A stretch of DNA of 64,000 nucleotides from Streptomyces sp. NRRL F-5123 (GTDB lineage Bacteria; Actinomycetota; Actinomycetes; Streptomycetales; Streptomycetaceae): positions 62,001 to 126,000 of the forward strand of contig NZ_JOHY01000013.1 of the NCBI RefSeq assembly GCF_000721495.1, in the 5' to 3' direction. Position numbers and translations under genes: made by a program. Of this stretch, positions 24,213 through 34,113 are shown one piece after another. The notes beneath the pieces were generated by a model. It had not been told where the DNA came from. It made no database searches and saw nothing but the letters and a program-made list of their open reading frames with translations. Position 1 is the first letter of the stretch, and every line of letters starts with the position of its first letter.

Positions 24213-24284
24213 GAACACATGAAATGGTCGGCGGTGCCGGCCGCCACGTGACGACGGCTCCCGACCAGAAGGAGAGGCAACGAC

Positions 24285-27143
24285 GTGCCGGACCCCGCAG
24301 TCCCCGATCTCCCGTCCGGCCCGCCCGTGCGGTGGCCGGGGACCGCAGCGCCCGCGCCGGACGGCGGGGCCGGGCGGGAGGCGCCGGTCCGGGAGGCGCC
24401 GGTCCGGGAGGCGCTCGGGCAACTGCGGGAACGCAGAGGGCTGTTCGTGCACGGGCCCGCCGGCATCGGCAAGTCCACGCTGCTCGCCGCGGTGGCAACC
24501 GCCCTGCGGTACGAGGGGGTCACCGTCCTGCGGTGCGCGCCCGCCGCCGAGGACGCGGAGCTGCCCTTCCTCGGCCTGGTCGACCTCTTCGCCCCGGTGC
24601 CGGACGCGCTGATCGCCGAGCTGCCGTCCGGGCCGCGCGCCGGCCTGCTCACCGCACTGGGACGCCGTGGTGGTGCGGACGGCCGGCCCGACCGGCTCAT
24701 GGTGCGCGTCGCCGTCCTCGACGTGCTGCTCCGGCTGGCCGCCCGGGCGCCGGTGCTGCTGCTCCTCGACGGCGTCCAGTGGCTCGACGAGCCCAGCGCG
24801 GACGCCCTCGCCTTCGCGGTCCGGCGGACCGACGGCGCCGACGTCCGGATCGCCGTCGCGCGGCGGGCCGCGGAGGGGGAGCGCCCCGAGCGCGCCGACT
24901 GGTACCCGCCGGACACCGCCGAGCTGGCCGTCCCACCGCTGCCCGACGGCGAGGTGGCCCGGCTGCTGCGCGCCGCCGGGACCGGACTGCCGCCCCGGGT
25001 GCTGCGGGCCGTCCTCCGCACGGCGGCCGGAAACCCCTTCTACGCCAGGGAACTGGCCCGGCACGCGCCCCGGGAGGGCGTGCCCGCCGAGGACGGCGGC
25101 TTCCTCCCGGTGCCCGCCGCGCTGCGCGCCCGGGCCCTGGAGGGCGCCGACGGCCTGTCCGCGGCCGCCCGGCGCGCCCTGCTCGTGGCCTGCCTCGCCG
25201 ACCGGCCGACCCTGCCGCTGCTGCGGGCCGCCGGCGTACCCGACCCGCAGGCCGCACTGGCCGAGGCGGAACGCGCGGGCCTCGCCGGTGCGGACGCCGC
25301 GCAGCGCGTACGCTTCCGGCACCCTCTGGTGCGCGCGGCACTCCACAGCGCGGCCGCCGAGGGCGAGCGGCGTGCCGCGCACGCCCGGCTGGCCGCCGCC
25401 GTCACCGAACCCGCCGCGGCCGCGCGGCACCTGGCGCTCGCCCACCCCGGCGAGGACGCCGCCGTCGCGGCGGTCGTGATGGCCGCCGCGCACGCCGCCC
25501 GAGGGCACGGCGATCCGGACGCCGCCGTCGAACTCGCCGAACTCGCCCTGCGCAGGACCCCGGCCTCCCGGCCCGCCGACTACGACCAGCGCCTCCTGGA
25601 CGCCGCCGACTTCGCCTGCGACGCCGGGCGCTGGGAGGAGTGCGAGCGGGCCGCGCGCACGGTGCTCGCGCACGCGGACTCCCCCCGGGGCCGGGTACGC
25701 GCCCGGCTGGTGCTGCTGCGCGGCGCGGGCCAGGCGCTGCGGGGCCACGCCGAACTCATCGAGGAGGGCCTGCGCGACGCCGCCGGAGCGCCGGAGCTGG
25801 AGGCGCCGCTCTACCACTGGGCGGCGGTGCGCGGCCTGCTGACCGGCTCGCTGGACGAGGCGGCCCGGCACGCCGCGCGCGCGGAGCGGTGCGCCGCACG
25901 CGCGGGGAACAGCGGGCTGCGGATCGCCGCGCTGTCCACGCTCGCCCGGGTGCGCTCGCTCGCCGGTGAGGCCGCGGGCGCCGAGGCCGCGCTGGTGCAG
26001 GCGATGGCGCTCGCGGACGACGGCCCGCGCGGCCGCGACCTCAAGCGCATGCGCGCGGTGCTGGCCCTGGAGTCCGACCGGGTCGGCGCCGCCCGCCGTG
26101 ACCTGGACGAACTCCTCCTGACGGCAGGGGAGTCGGACGGCGTGGAAGCCACCGTGGCCTCGCTGGTCGCGCTCACCCGCGCCCAGGTGCGCGCGGGAGC
26201 CTGCCGGGAGGCGCTGGCCACTGCGGCCCGCTGCTCCGCGATCGCCGCGGAGGCGGGAAGGGAGTCGGCCCCCGCGCTGTACGCGTCGGCCCTCGCGCAG
26301 GCCTTCGGCGGCGCCGCGGCCGAGGCGCGACGGCTCGCCGTCCGCGCGGTGGCCGCCGCACGGGCGGACGGCGACCAGCTCTTCCTGCTCCGCTCGCTGG
26401 CCGTGCTCGGGCAGACAGGCCTCTTCACCGGCGAGCGCGCGCAGGTGGCCGAAGGGGTGGAGTCGCTGCGGGAGGCCGTGGACCTCGGCGCCTCGATGGG
26501 CGCCGCCGACCCCAGCCTGCTCGGCTGGTACGCCGACCTCGCCGAGGCGCTGGCACGACTCGGCGAGACCGCTGCCGCAGTCGGCGTCCTGCGGGCGGCC
26601 CGGCGGCGCGCCGGGCGGATGCCGGACAGCGTCCTGGCCGCGCTGGAGCGCGCCGAGGGGCTCTGCGCGGCGGCCGAGGGCCGGCCCGCCGAGGGCGCGC
26701 AGCTCCTGCGGTCCTCCGCCGGGCGGCTGCGCCCGCTGGAGCTGCCGGTGGACCTGGCACGCACCCTCACCGCGCTCGGCACGGTCGAGCGCCGGGCCCG
26801 GCACCGTACGACCGCGCGGACCGTGCTGGCGCAGGCCCGGCAACTGGCCGAGGACGGCGGGGCGCTGCCGCTCGCCGAGCGCGCCGCCGCCGAACTCGCC
26901 CGGGTCGACGGGCCGCCCGGTGGGCTCGCCGCCGCCGCGCTCACCCCCGCCGAGGCCAGGATCAGCGATCTCGTCCGCGGCGGGGCGACCAACCGCGAGG
27001 TCGCCGCCCAGCTCTTCATCAGCGTCAAGACGGTCGAAGGCACGCTGTCGCGGCTGTACCGCCGATTCGGGGTGCGCTCGCGGACGGCGCTCGCGCACGT
27101 CCTGGCCTCCATGCCGCAGACATCCCGGGAAACACATCCTTAA
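24285..27143 (+). CDS. LuxR-family transcriptional regulator with AAA ATPase domain (LAL type)
   Basis: A 952-residue large ATP-binding regulator. Walker A is GPAGIGKST at 57-65 and Walker B LLLLDGVQWLDEP near 158-170; a long Ala/Leu-rich TPR-like region follows; the C-terminal LuxR helix-turn-helix covers 886-952 (LTPAEARISDLVRGGATNRE then LFISVKTVEGTLSRLYRRFG). LAL regulators bind an inducer and activate nearby operons. A small internal repeat, REAPV-REAPV-REAL, precedes the ATPase. The S53 protease gene lies 126 nt downstream in the same direction and is its most likely target. Confidence 0.88.
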   Translation: MPDPAVPDLPSGPPVRWPGTAAPAPDGGAGREAPVREAPVREALGQLRERRGLFVHGPAGIGKSTLLAAVATALRYEGVTVLRCAPAAEDAELPFLGLVDLFAPVPDALIAELPSGPRAGLLTALGRRGGADGRPDRLMVRVAVLDVLLRLAARAPVLLLLDGVQWLDEPSADALAFAVRRTDGADVRIAVARRAAEGERPERADWYPPDTAELAVPPLPDGEVARLLRAAGTGLPPRVLRAVLRTAAGNPFYARELARHAPREGVPAEDGGFLPVPAALRARALEGADGLSAAARRALLVACLADRPTLPLLRAAGVPDPQAALAEAERAGLAGADAAQRVRFRHPLVRAALHSAAAEGERRAAHARLAAAVTEPAAAARHLALAHPGEDAAVAAVVMAAAHAARGHGDPDAAVELAELALRRTPASRPADYDQRLLDAADFACDAGRWEECERAARTVLAHADSPRGRVRARLVLLRGAGQALRGHAELIEEGLRDAAGAPELEAPLYHWAAVRGLLTGSLDEAARHAARAERCAARAGNSGLRIAALSTLARVRSLAGEAAGAEAALVQAMALADDGPRGRDLKRMRAVLALESDRVGAARRDLDELLLTAGESDGVEATVASLVALTRAQVRAGACREALATAARCSAIAAEAGRESAPALYASALAQAFGGAAAEARRLAVRAVAAARADGDQLFLLRSLAVLGQTGLFTGERAQVAEGVESLREAVDLGASMGAADPSLLGWYADLAEALARLGETAAAVGVLRAARRRAGRMPDSVLAALERAEGLCAAAEGRPAEGAQLLRSSAGRLRPLELPVDLARTLTALGTVERRARHRTTARTVLAQARQLAEDGGALPLAERAAAELARVDGPPGGLAAAALTPAEARISDLVRGGATNREVAAQLFISVKTVEGTLSRLYRRFGVRSRTALAHVLASMPQTSRETHP

Positions 27144-27269
27144 CGGCAGGCGCAAGGGTTACCCCGCTTATGCGGCAACACCACGCTGCCTAGCGTGGAT
27201 CCGGCCCCATCGACCCGGAGCCGAACGATCTGGACCCGCACGCGGACCAGACCCCCATGGAGGACCTCC

Positions 27270-28895
27270 GTGACCCTACGCCTGAAACTGCTGGCCGCCA
27301 CCGCGGCCCCGGCCCTGCTGCTGGCCGCCGTCCCCGCCGCCTTCGCCGCGGACCGGCCGGACACCGCCCGCGTCGCGCTCCCCGGCGACGTGCTCCCCGC
27401 ACTGAGCACCCACGCGGTGCGCACGGGCACCGTCGCCGCGGGCGACCGCATATCCGTGGCGGTCAGCCTGACGCCCCGCGACAGCAAGGCGCTTGACGCC
27501 TTCGTCGCGCAGGTCAGCGACCCCGCATCGGCCTCCTACGGCCACTACCTGACGAAGGCCCAGTTCGCCGCGCGCTTCGGCCGCAGCGGCGCCGAGGTGA
27601 AGAAGGTCACCGACTACCTGCGCTCCCAGGGGCTCACGGTCGGCACCGTGCACTCCGGCAACCTGCTGATCGACGCGAGCGGCACCGCCGCCGAGCTGCG
27701 GAAGGCCTTCGGCACCACGCTGTCGACGTGGAAGGACAGCGCCTCGGGCCGCTCCTTCTACGCCAACGACGCCGCCCCCTCGCTGCCCGGCTCGCTCGGC
27801 GCCCTCGTCAGCGACGTCTCCGGCCTCAACAGCCGCAACCAGCTCCACCACCAGGCACCGGCCCCGGTCAGCCCGCACAACGGCCCCGGCGGCGGATACA
27901 CCCCGGCCCAGATCAAGGGCGGCTACAACGTCTCGGGCACGTACACCGGCAGCGGCCAGCAGGTCGCCCTGCTGGAGTTCGACGGCTTCCAGCAGTCGAA
28001 CATCACCACCTACGACAGCCACTACGGCCTCAGCTCCACGGCCCCCACGGTGCACAAGGTGAGCGGCGGCTCCGGCCCGCTCGGCGGCGGCCAGATCGAG
28101 GTCGAACTGGACATCGAGGTGCTCAACGCCGTCGCCCCGGCCGCGAAGATCACCGTCTTCGAGGGACCCAACTCCGATGCCGGCGAGGTCGACACCTACC
28201 AGGCGATCGTGGACAGTGGCATCCCCGTGACGTCCATCAGCTGGGGCCTCTCCGAGACCCAGCGGACCAGCTCCAACATCAGCGCGGTCGACGCCGTCTT
28301 CGCGCAGGGCGCAGCCGAGGGCCTGAGCTTCTTCGCCGCCTCCGGCGACAGCGGCTCCGACGACGCGGGCAACGGCGGCACCTCCGTCGACTACCCGGCG
28401 AGCGACCCGTACGTCACCGGGGTCGGCGGCACGACCCTGACCGTCACGTCCGCCAACGCCTGGAGCCGCGAGACCGCCTGGTCCGGCGGCGGTGGGGGCA
28501 AGTCCGCCGTGTTCACCGTTCCGAGCTGGCAGACGCCCGTCCAGAAGAGCCAGGGCGGCGGCAAGCGGCAGGTCCCGGACGTGGCGGCGCTGGCCAACCC
28601 CTCGCCCGGCGTGTCCATCTACTCCGAGGGCACGTGGGGCCAGGTGGGCGGCACCAGCGCGGCGGCGCCCGAGTGGGCGGCCTTCGCCGCGCTCTACAAC
28701 CAGCAGGCCGCGGCGGCGGGCAAGGCCCGCCTGGGCTTCGCCAACCCCGCCCTCTACCAGGCGAGCGGCACCGGCTTCCACGACATCACCAGCGGCAGCA
28801 ACGGCGCCTACTCCGCCGCCACCGGCTGGGACTTCACCACCGGCTGGGGCTCGTACAACGCCGCCACGCTGGCGACGAAGCTGCTGTCCCAGTGA
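27270..28895 (+). CDS. Secreted S53 (sedolisin/kumamolisin-like) protease
   Basis: A 541-residue serine-carboxyl protease. A Sec signal (LRLKLLAATAAPALLLAAVP-AAFA) is followed by an activation propeptide (SVAVSLTPRDSKALDAFVAQ; SYGHYLTKAQFAARF) and the catalytic domain with Glu/Asp in QIEVELDIEV, oxyanion Asp in AASGDSGSDD and the nucleophile in GGTSAAAPEWAA; GFHDITSGSNG near the end is the calcium-binding part. These enzymes digest proteins, usually at acid pH. I chose the GTG at 27270 (GGAGG 6 nt upstream), which starts the signal peptide exactly. The C-terminus ends with the catalytic domain. Confidence 0.92.
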   Translation: MTLRLKLLAATAAPALLLAAVPAAFAADRPDTARVALPGDVLPALSTHAVRTGTVAAGDRISVAVSLTPRDSKALDAFVAQVSDPASASYGHYLTKAQFAARFGRSGAEVKKVTDYLRSQGLTVGTVHSGNLLIDASGTAAELRKAFGTTLSTWKDSASGRSFYANDAAPSLPGSLGALVSDVSGLNSRNQLHHQAPAPVSPHNGPGGGYTPAQIKGGYNVSGTYTGSGQQVALLEFDGFQQSNITTYDSHYGLSSTAPTVHKVSGGSGPLGGGQIEVELDIEVLNAVAPAAKITVFEGPNSDAGEVDTYQAIVDSGIPVTSISWGLSETQRTSSNISAVDAVFAQGAAEGLSFFAASGDSGSDDAGNGGTSVDYPASDPYVTGVGGTTLTVTSANAWSRETAWSGGGGGKSAVFTVPSWQTPVQKSQGGGKRQVPDVAALANPSPGVSIYSEGTWGQVGGTSAAAPEWAAFAALYNQQAAAAGKARLGFANPALYQASGTGFHDITSGSNGAYSAATGWDFTTGWGSYNAATLATKLLSQ

Positions 28896-28928
28896 GCTGA
28901 TCCGCTTCCCGGCCACACCTGCGCCACC

Positions 28929-28968
28929 CCGCAGGCCCGGTCCCGCTGCGGCGGAACCGGGCCTGCGG
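28929..28968. terminator. Bidirectional terminator between the two secreted protease genes
   Basis: A 13-bp perfect stem, CCGCAGGCCCGGT with ACCGGGCCTGCGG, and a 14-nt loop sits in the 87-nt gap between the converging S53 and S8 genes. No U-tract is present, as is usual in this GC range. Confidence 0.75.
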
Positions 28969-28982
28969 TCGACGTTCCGGCG

Positions 28983-31900
28983 TCAGCGCACCTCGTACGC
29001 CCGGACCATCGTCTGGGTCACCGCGGAGCCCTGGCTGTCCGCCAGCGTGACGCGCAGGTGGACGAAGGCGCCCGCCGGGGCGTCACCGGGAAGCGTGGCC
29101 TGCCAGGTGCCGTGGACCTGCCGGACGGTGGCGGTGCGCCAGCCGGTGACCGCGGCCGTCGTCGTCGCGGAGCCGTACGCGTACTCCATGCGCACGTCGT
29201 CCAGGGCGACGGCGCCCGCCGTGCCGTCCACCACGGCGGCCAGGCCGATCGTCGTCGGCTGCCCGGCCGGACGGGCGTTGCGCAGGTCGGAGGGGACGTC
29301 CACCTCGGGTACCAGGAGCCGCTGGGCACCCTGGGTCTGCGCGCCGGACCGGAAGGTCCACACCGTGTCGTACGCGAGGCCCACCCGGTCGGCGGCGGTG
29401 GCCGGGCGCTGCCAGTTCTGGTCGAACGTCAGCTCGGTCATGGCCTGCGGCAGCGTGAAGACGCCCGCCGTGGACAGCTGCGGCACCCCGTCGATCAGGA
29501 GCCGGCGGGTGCCCTGGTCGGTGGAGCCGAGGGTGTTGTCGTGGCCGCCGGCGTCGCCGAACGGCGCCATGGTGAAGGTCAGGCGGTCGCTGTCGCGGGT
29601 CATGAGCGGGGGGCTGTACGTGTTGCGCACCGGCCCGTAGGGCGACTTGTACCACTCCGCCGTGGAGCTGCCCGCGGCGAAGGCGTGCGGGCCGTCGTAG
29701 CCGGTGCTGCCGTACTGGCTCAGGTCGCGTCGCATCAGCGTGGTCCACACCAGGCCGCTGTCGCCGGACGGGGTGAAGTACTCGGTGCGCTCCTGCGGCG
29801 CGTGCAGCTGCAGCGTGGTGCCGCCCGCCCACGTGGAGGCGATACCGGGGAGGCCGACCTCGACGTCCGACCAGTAGGTGGTGTCCGACGCGTTCTGCAC
29901 GTGGTAGCGGGCGTCGGACCGCGACAGATCCTTGTCGCGCACCCGGATCTCGCCGGGGCGGATGGCGTTCTGCGAGGTGGTGGCGAGGTTGTAGAGGTAC
30001 GGGCTCATGGCGCTCGCGGTGCCAGACCAGCTCACCGTGGCCGTGCCCGTGACGGACGCCGCCGCCTCGGCCTTGAGTGCCAGCGAGTCGTCCCAGGTGA
30101 TGGTGGCCTGGGGCACGCCCGCGCCGCCGGTGACCTGGAAGCGCCCCTGGGTGCCGGGGACCGCGGCGAGCACGCCGACCGCGCCCGCCTTCGCGGCGGC
30201 CGCCTGCCAGGTGTAGCCGTTGCCGCCCCCGGCGCCGGCGTCGACCAGGGCGATCTTTCCCCTGAGGTCGGCGGCGGCGAAGGCGGCGTCCGAGCCGCTG
30301 CCGATCGGCACGACCTCGGCGGAGCCCCTGCCGTCGAACTCGGTGCCCATCTGCACCGGCAGCGTGTCCAGGGTGCGGCCGCCGCCGGTGGTGAGAGCGG
30401 CGAGCGGCGCGGTCTCCCGCACGGAGGCGAGGAAGGTCAGGTCGGGGGCGTGCGGGACCTTCTGGGCGTAGATCTCCTTGACGTACGAGGGCACCGACTC
30501 GACGTAGGACGCCTTGCGCTCGCGGGCGTCGTCGAGGGCGACGGCGAGTCCGACGGCGTAGCCCTGCGCCTGGGCGGGCCGGTCGGTCCGCCAGGAGATC
30601 CGGGCGGCGTCGCGGGCGTCGAGGGTGACGGTGGTGTCGCCGCGGACGGTGACCCGCGGGTCGTACAGCTGCGTGACGGAGGCGACGTCGCCGATGTTCC
30701 CGGCGGTGTCGCGCGTCATGATCAGGCCGCTGAGCGAGTAGGTGCCCAGCGGGACCCGGATCGTGGTGGCGCCCGCGGCCGGGTAGCCGAGGGTGTAGCG
30801 CTTGGCGGTGTCGCGGTGGTCGTCGAAGAGCTGGAACGTCGAGGGGGACGCCGCCCCGTCGCCGTGCCGGTCGACGCCCTTGACGGTCAGGTTCGCCGAC
30901 GGCGGCTCCAGGTACGCGCCGAACGGGACGGTGACCCGCACCCCGCGGGCGCCGGTGGCGACCAGGCGGCCGGTGACCGTGCCGTAGTCGCCGGAGTCGA
31001 GGCGGGCGCCCGGGTCGAGGACGACGGGGACGTCGGCGGTGCCGTGCGCGGGCACGGTGACCCGGGGCAGGCCCGTCCGCGCGAAGCCCGCGAGGCGGGA
31101 GCCGTCGTCGCCGCGCACATCGGTGACGCCGACCGTCAGCGTGACGGCGTCGGCGGTGAGGTTGGTGAGCGTGACCGGCTCGGTGACCGGCGCGAGATCC
31201 TGCTGCGGGTACGCGAAGTCGCCCAGCAGCGGCTGCGCGTCGCCGACGACCGGCTGCGCCACCGCGCGCGCCACGTCCATCGGGCCCGCGCCCTGCTCCA
31301 GGACGGGCACGCCGGTCGCGGCGGCCGAGGAGGTCAGCAGCGCCTTCACCTGGGCCGGGCTGTAGCCGGGGTGCTGCTGGAAGAGCAGCGCGGCGCCGCC
31401 GGCGACGTGCGGCGTGGCCATCGAGGTGCCGGACATCTCCTGGTACGCCAGGTCGCCCCGGCCGCCCGCGCGCGCGGCGACGACGTCGACGCCCTGCGAG
31501 GCGATGTCGGGCTTGGCGCTCCTGCCGTCCACGGACGGGCCGCGGCTGGAGAAGGAGGCCGTCCTGCCGTCGCGGTCGAGCGCGCCGACCGTCAGCGCGG
31601 CGGGGGCGCAGCCGGGCGTCGAGACGGACCGGCGCACGCCCGCGTTGCCGGCCGCGATCACGAACAGGGCCCGGTCGCTGAGGTTCTGCACCGCGTCCAC
31701 GTCGGGGCCGGTGCAGCTGCTCGAACCGTCGGCGCCGAGCGACATGGAGACGACCGAGGCGCCCTCGTCGACGGCCCACTGCATACCCGCGATGATGTCG
31801 CTGGTGGTGCCGGAGCCGTCGTCGCCGAGGACCTTGCCGACGAGCAGGTCGGCCCCGGGAGCCATGCCCGCGTACCTGCCGCCGGACGCGGCGCCGGTGC

Positions 31901-32738
31901 CGGCGATCGTCGAGGCCGTGTGGGTGCCGTGGCCGGTGCGGTCGGCGGAGTCGGCGCCGCGGACGAAGACCTTCGTCTCCGTGATCCGGCCCGCGAGGTC
32001 CGGGTGGCCGGCGTCGACACCCGTGTCGAGCACGGCGACCTTGACGCCGGAGCCGTCGAGCCCTGCGCGGTGCGCGGTGGTGGCGCCGGTCAGGGGCACG
32101 GTGGGGCCGGGCAGGTCGGTCACGGCCGAGCCGTGGACCTTGGCGTCGAGCCATATTCGGGTGACCCCGCCGGCCGAGCGCGCGCGCCTGCCGGCGGACG
32201 GTACGAGGGCTTGCCAGGCGTCGGCCGCGTCCTTCTTGGCGACGGCGAGGCCGGCGCCGCCGATGGAGCCGAGCGCCGAGGTGGTGGAGACGCCGGGAAC
32301 GGCGGCGCGCGCCGCCGGGCCGCCCGCGTACTCGACGATGACGGGCACCGTGCCGGTGGACGCGTCGTCGTAGCCGTCGGCGACGAGCGTGCCGATGTCG
32401 AAGAGTTCGGGGTCCACGAGCCCCGCGTCGACGAGGTCCTCGACACCCGACGGGAAGACGTAGGTCCGCTCGCCGTCCTGCCACACCGCGGCCGGGTGGT
32501 CGGCGCCGGCGACCGGGCGCGGGGCGGCCGACAGGACCCGGCCGCCGGCGGCGACCCGGGCGTCCACGACGTCGCCGGTGACCAGGGTGACGGTCACCGC
32601 GCGGCCGTTTTCCGCGGGGGCCGCCGGCAACGTCGGGTCGGCAGGCGCGGCGGCGCCGGCCGTGGCGGCGCCCGCTGCGAGCAGCGCTGCTGCCGCGATC
32701 GTGGCGGTGATCGGCCGCCGGGGTCTGGTGCGTCTCAC
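28983..32738 (-). CDS. Large secreted S8 subtilisin-like protease
   Basis: A 1251-residue secreted subtilase. After a signal peptide (ITATIAAAALLAAGAATAGA) comes a propeptide-like part (VTVTLVTGDVV, SGVEDLVDAGLVDPELF), then the S8 domain with Asp in VAVLDTGVDAGHPDLA, His in RTGHGTHTAST, Asn in VIAAGNAGV and Ser in SGTSMATPHVAGGA. The remaining ~700 residues are beta-rich, including a PA-like insert (GKIALVDAGAGGGNGYTW) and the final RAYEVR domain. I used the GTG at 32738 with GGAG 7 nt upstream; the frame starts 21 nt earlier. It probably feeds on environmental protein together with the facing S53 protease. Confidence 0.92.
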   Translation of the reverse strand: MRRTRPRRPITATIAAAALLAAGAATAGAAAPADPTLPAAPAENGRAVTVTLVTGDVVDARVAAGGRVLSAAPRPVAGADHPAAVWQDGERTYVFPSGVEDLVDAGLVDPELFDIGTLVADGYDDASTGTVPVIVEYAGGPAARAAVPGVSTTSALGSIGGAGLAVAKKDAADAWQALVPSAGRRARSAGGVTRIWLDAKVHGSAVTDLPGPTVPLTGATTAHRAGLDGSGVKVAVLDTGVDAGHPDLAGRITETKVFVRGADSADRTGHGTHTASTIAGTGAASGGRYAGMAPGADLLVGKVLGDDGSGTTSDIIAGMQWAVDEGASVVSMSLGADGSSSCTGPDVDAVQNLSDRALFVIAAGNAGVRRSVSTPGCAPAALTVGALDRDGRTASFSSRGPSVDGRSAKPDIASQGVDVVAARAGGRGDLAYQEMSGTSMATPHVAGGAALLFQQHPGYSPAQVKALLTSSAAATGVPVLEQGAGPMDVARAVAQPVVGDAQPLLGDFAYPQQDLAPVTEPVTLTNLTADAVTLTVGVTDVRGDDGSRLAGFARTGLPRVTVPAHGTADVPVVLDPGARLDSGDYGTVTGRLVATGARGVRVTVPFGAYLEPPSANLTVKGVDRHGDGAASPSTFQLFDDHRDTAKRYTLGYPAAGATTIRVPLGTYSLSGLIMTRDTAGNIGDVASVTQLYDPRVTVRGDTTVTLDARDAARISWRTDRPAQAQGYAVGLAVALDDARERKASYVESVPSYVKEIYAQKVPHAPDLTFLASVRETAPLAALTTGGGRTLDTLPVQMGTEFDGRGSAEVVPIGSGSDAAFAAADLRGKIALVDAGAGGGNGYTWQAAAAKAGAVGVLAAVPGTQGRFQVTGGAGVPQATITWDDSLALKAEAAASVTGTATVSWSGTASAMSPYLYNLATTSQNAIRPGEIRVRDKDLSRSDARYHVQNASDTTYWSDVEVGLPGIASTWAGGTTLQLHAPQERTEYFTPSGDSGLVWTTLMRRDLSQYGSTGYDGPHAFAAGSSTAEWYKSPYGPVRNTYSPPLMTRDSDRLTFTMAPFGDAGGHDNTLGSTDQGTRRLLIDGVPQLSTAGVFTLPQAMTELTFDQNWQRPATAADRVGLAYDTVWTFRSGAQTQGAQRLLVPEVDVPSDLRNARPAGQPTTIGLAAVVDGTAGAVALDDVRMEYAYGSATTTAAVTGWRTATVRQVHGTWQATLPGDAPAGAFVHLRVTLADSQGSAVTQTMVRAYEVR

Positions 32739-32911
32739 AGATGTTCTCCAGTGCGTCACGGAAAGGGGGTGGCATCAGGGATGCGGGTGAAGCACCAGAG
32801 TCACCAGTTCCCGTGCCGCGTGGGGGTTTCGGGGCAGGCAAGAGCGCGCCATGACGCAATTTCGACATCCCGCACCCGGGCCCGCCCTCGCGCCCGCACC
32901 CGGGCCCGCCC

Positions 32912-32936
32912 GGCCCCGCGGAGGACCCGCGGGGCC
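32912..32936. terminator. Terminator of the sulfur operon
   Basis: GGCCCCGCGG and CCGCGGGGCC form a 10-bp perfect stem with a 5-nt loop, 20 nt past the stop of the M20 hydrolase gene on the minus strand. Just beyond it a CCCGCACCCGGGCCCGCC motif is directly repeated near 32868 and 32892. Confidence 0.65.
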
Positions 32937-32955
32937 CGGCGTCCCGCGCCGCGCG

Positions 32956-34113
32956 TCACCCCCGTGCGGGCAGCCTGCGCAGGGCCAGTTCGGCGAGCAG
33001 GGCGGCGCCGTCGGGGAGGACCGCGTCGTCGAACACCGCGTCCGGGGCGTGGTTCCCCGGGGCCGTGTGCGGGTCGCGGTCCGCCGGGCAGGCACCCAGG
33101 CTGGTCATGACGCCGGGGACCTCGGCGAGGACCCGGCCGATGTCGTCGGAGACGAGGGCGGGGCGGGTACCGCGCACGAACCGCTCGGGACCGAACAGTT
33201 CGGTGACGGCGGCCCGGACGCGGTCGGCCTCGTCGGGGTCGTTGACGGTGGCGGGGTAGCCCGGCGTGTAGTCGATGCGGGCCTCCAGGCCGTGGGCGGC
33301 GGCGACACCGCGGGCGGTGGCCCGTGCGACCTCGGCCAGCCGCTCCAGCGTGGGGTCGGACAGCGCGCGCAACGTCGCCTCCAGGCGGGCCCGCTCCGGG
33401 ACGATCGCGGGCCGGGTGCCCGCGTGCACGGTGCCGACGGTGAGGACCACCGGGTCGAACGGGTCGAACCTGCGGGCGGGCAGCGCGCCGAGCGCGGTGA
33501 CGAGTTCGGCGAGCGCCGGTATCGGGTCGCGGGTGCGGTGCGGCCAGGCGCCGTGCCCGCCGGCGCCGTGCAGGGTGACGGCGAGGGTGCCGCTCGCGGC
33601 GAGCGCGGGCCCCGCGGTGCTGCCGAACTGCCCGGCGGGCGTGTTGGCGGCGGAGTGCAGGGCGTACGCCGCGACGGGGCGGCTGCCGGTGGTCTCCAGC
33701 AGCCCCTCGGCGAGCATCAGCCGCGCCCCGTCGTGGCCCTCCTCGCCCGGCTGGAACATCAGCAGCACGTCGCCGGCGAACCGGTCCCGCCGGGCGGCCA
33801 GCAGGTGCGCGGCGCCGACCAGCATCGCGGCGTGCTGGTCGTGGCCGCAGGCGTGCCGCGGGCCGTCAGGGAATTCCAGCGCGTCCAGGTCGGCGCGCAG
33901 CAGCACCGTCGGGCCGGGGCGCGTACCGGACACGACGCCCACCACGGAGGTGAGCGCCGTGCCGGTGTGCAGCTCCAGCCCGAGGCCGTCGAGCGCGGCG
34001 AGCACCGCCTGCTGGGTGCGCGGCAGGTGCAGGCCCGTCTCCGGGCGCTCGTGCAGGGTACGCCGCAGTCGGTCCAGGCCCAGGAGGCGGGCGTCCGCGA
34101 GCAGGGCGCTCAC
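32956..34113 (-). CDS. M20-family amidohydrolase (carboxypeptidase Ss1/HipO-like)
   Basis: A 385-residue metallo-amidohydrolase. Metal ligands are visible in LRADLDALEF, RHACGHDQHAAML, QPGEEGHDGARLM and the distal His in APGNHAPDAVF. Relatives remove acyl groups from amino acids; in Bacillus sulfur pathways such enzymes deacetylate N-acetyl-S-alkylcysteines next to flavin monooxygenases. Here it is the last gene of the sulfur operon; its GTG overlaps the stop of the monooxygenase gene (GTGA). A role in opening N-acylated organosulfur compounds is inferred from that setting. Confidence 0.88.
   Translation of the reverse strand: MSALLADARLLGLDRLRRTLHERPETGLHLPRTQQAVLAALDGLGLELHTGTALTSVVGVVSGTRPGPTVLLRADLDALEFPDGPRHACGHDQHAAMLVGAAHLLAARRDRFAGDVLLMFQPGEEGHDGARLMLAEGLLETTGSRPVAAYALHSAANTPAGQFGSTAGPALAASGTLAVTLHGAGGHGAWPHRTRDPIPALAELVTALGALPARRFDPFDPVVLTVGTVHAGTRPAIVPERARLEATLRALSDPTLERLAEVARATARGVAAAHGLEARIDYTPGYPATVNDPDEADRVRAAVTELFGPERFVRGTRPALVSDDIGRVLAEVPGVMTSLGACPADRDPHTAPGNHAPDAVFDDAVLPDGAALLAELALRRLPARG

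Noticed and set aside
29058..33110. Long plus-strand open frames opposite the large S8 protease
   Set aside because: Composition is repetitive Gly/Arg/Val noise; the minus strand carries signal peptide and full catalytic triad.
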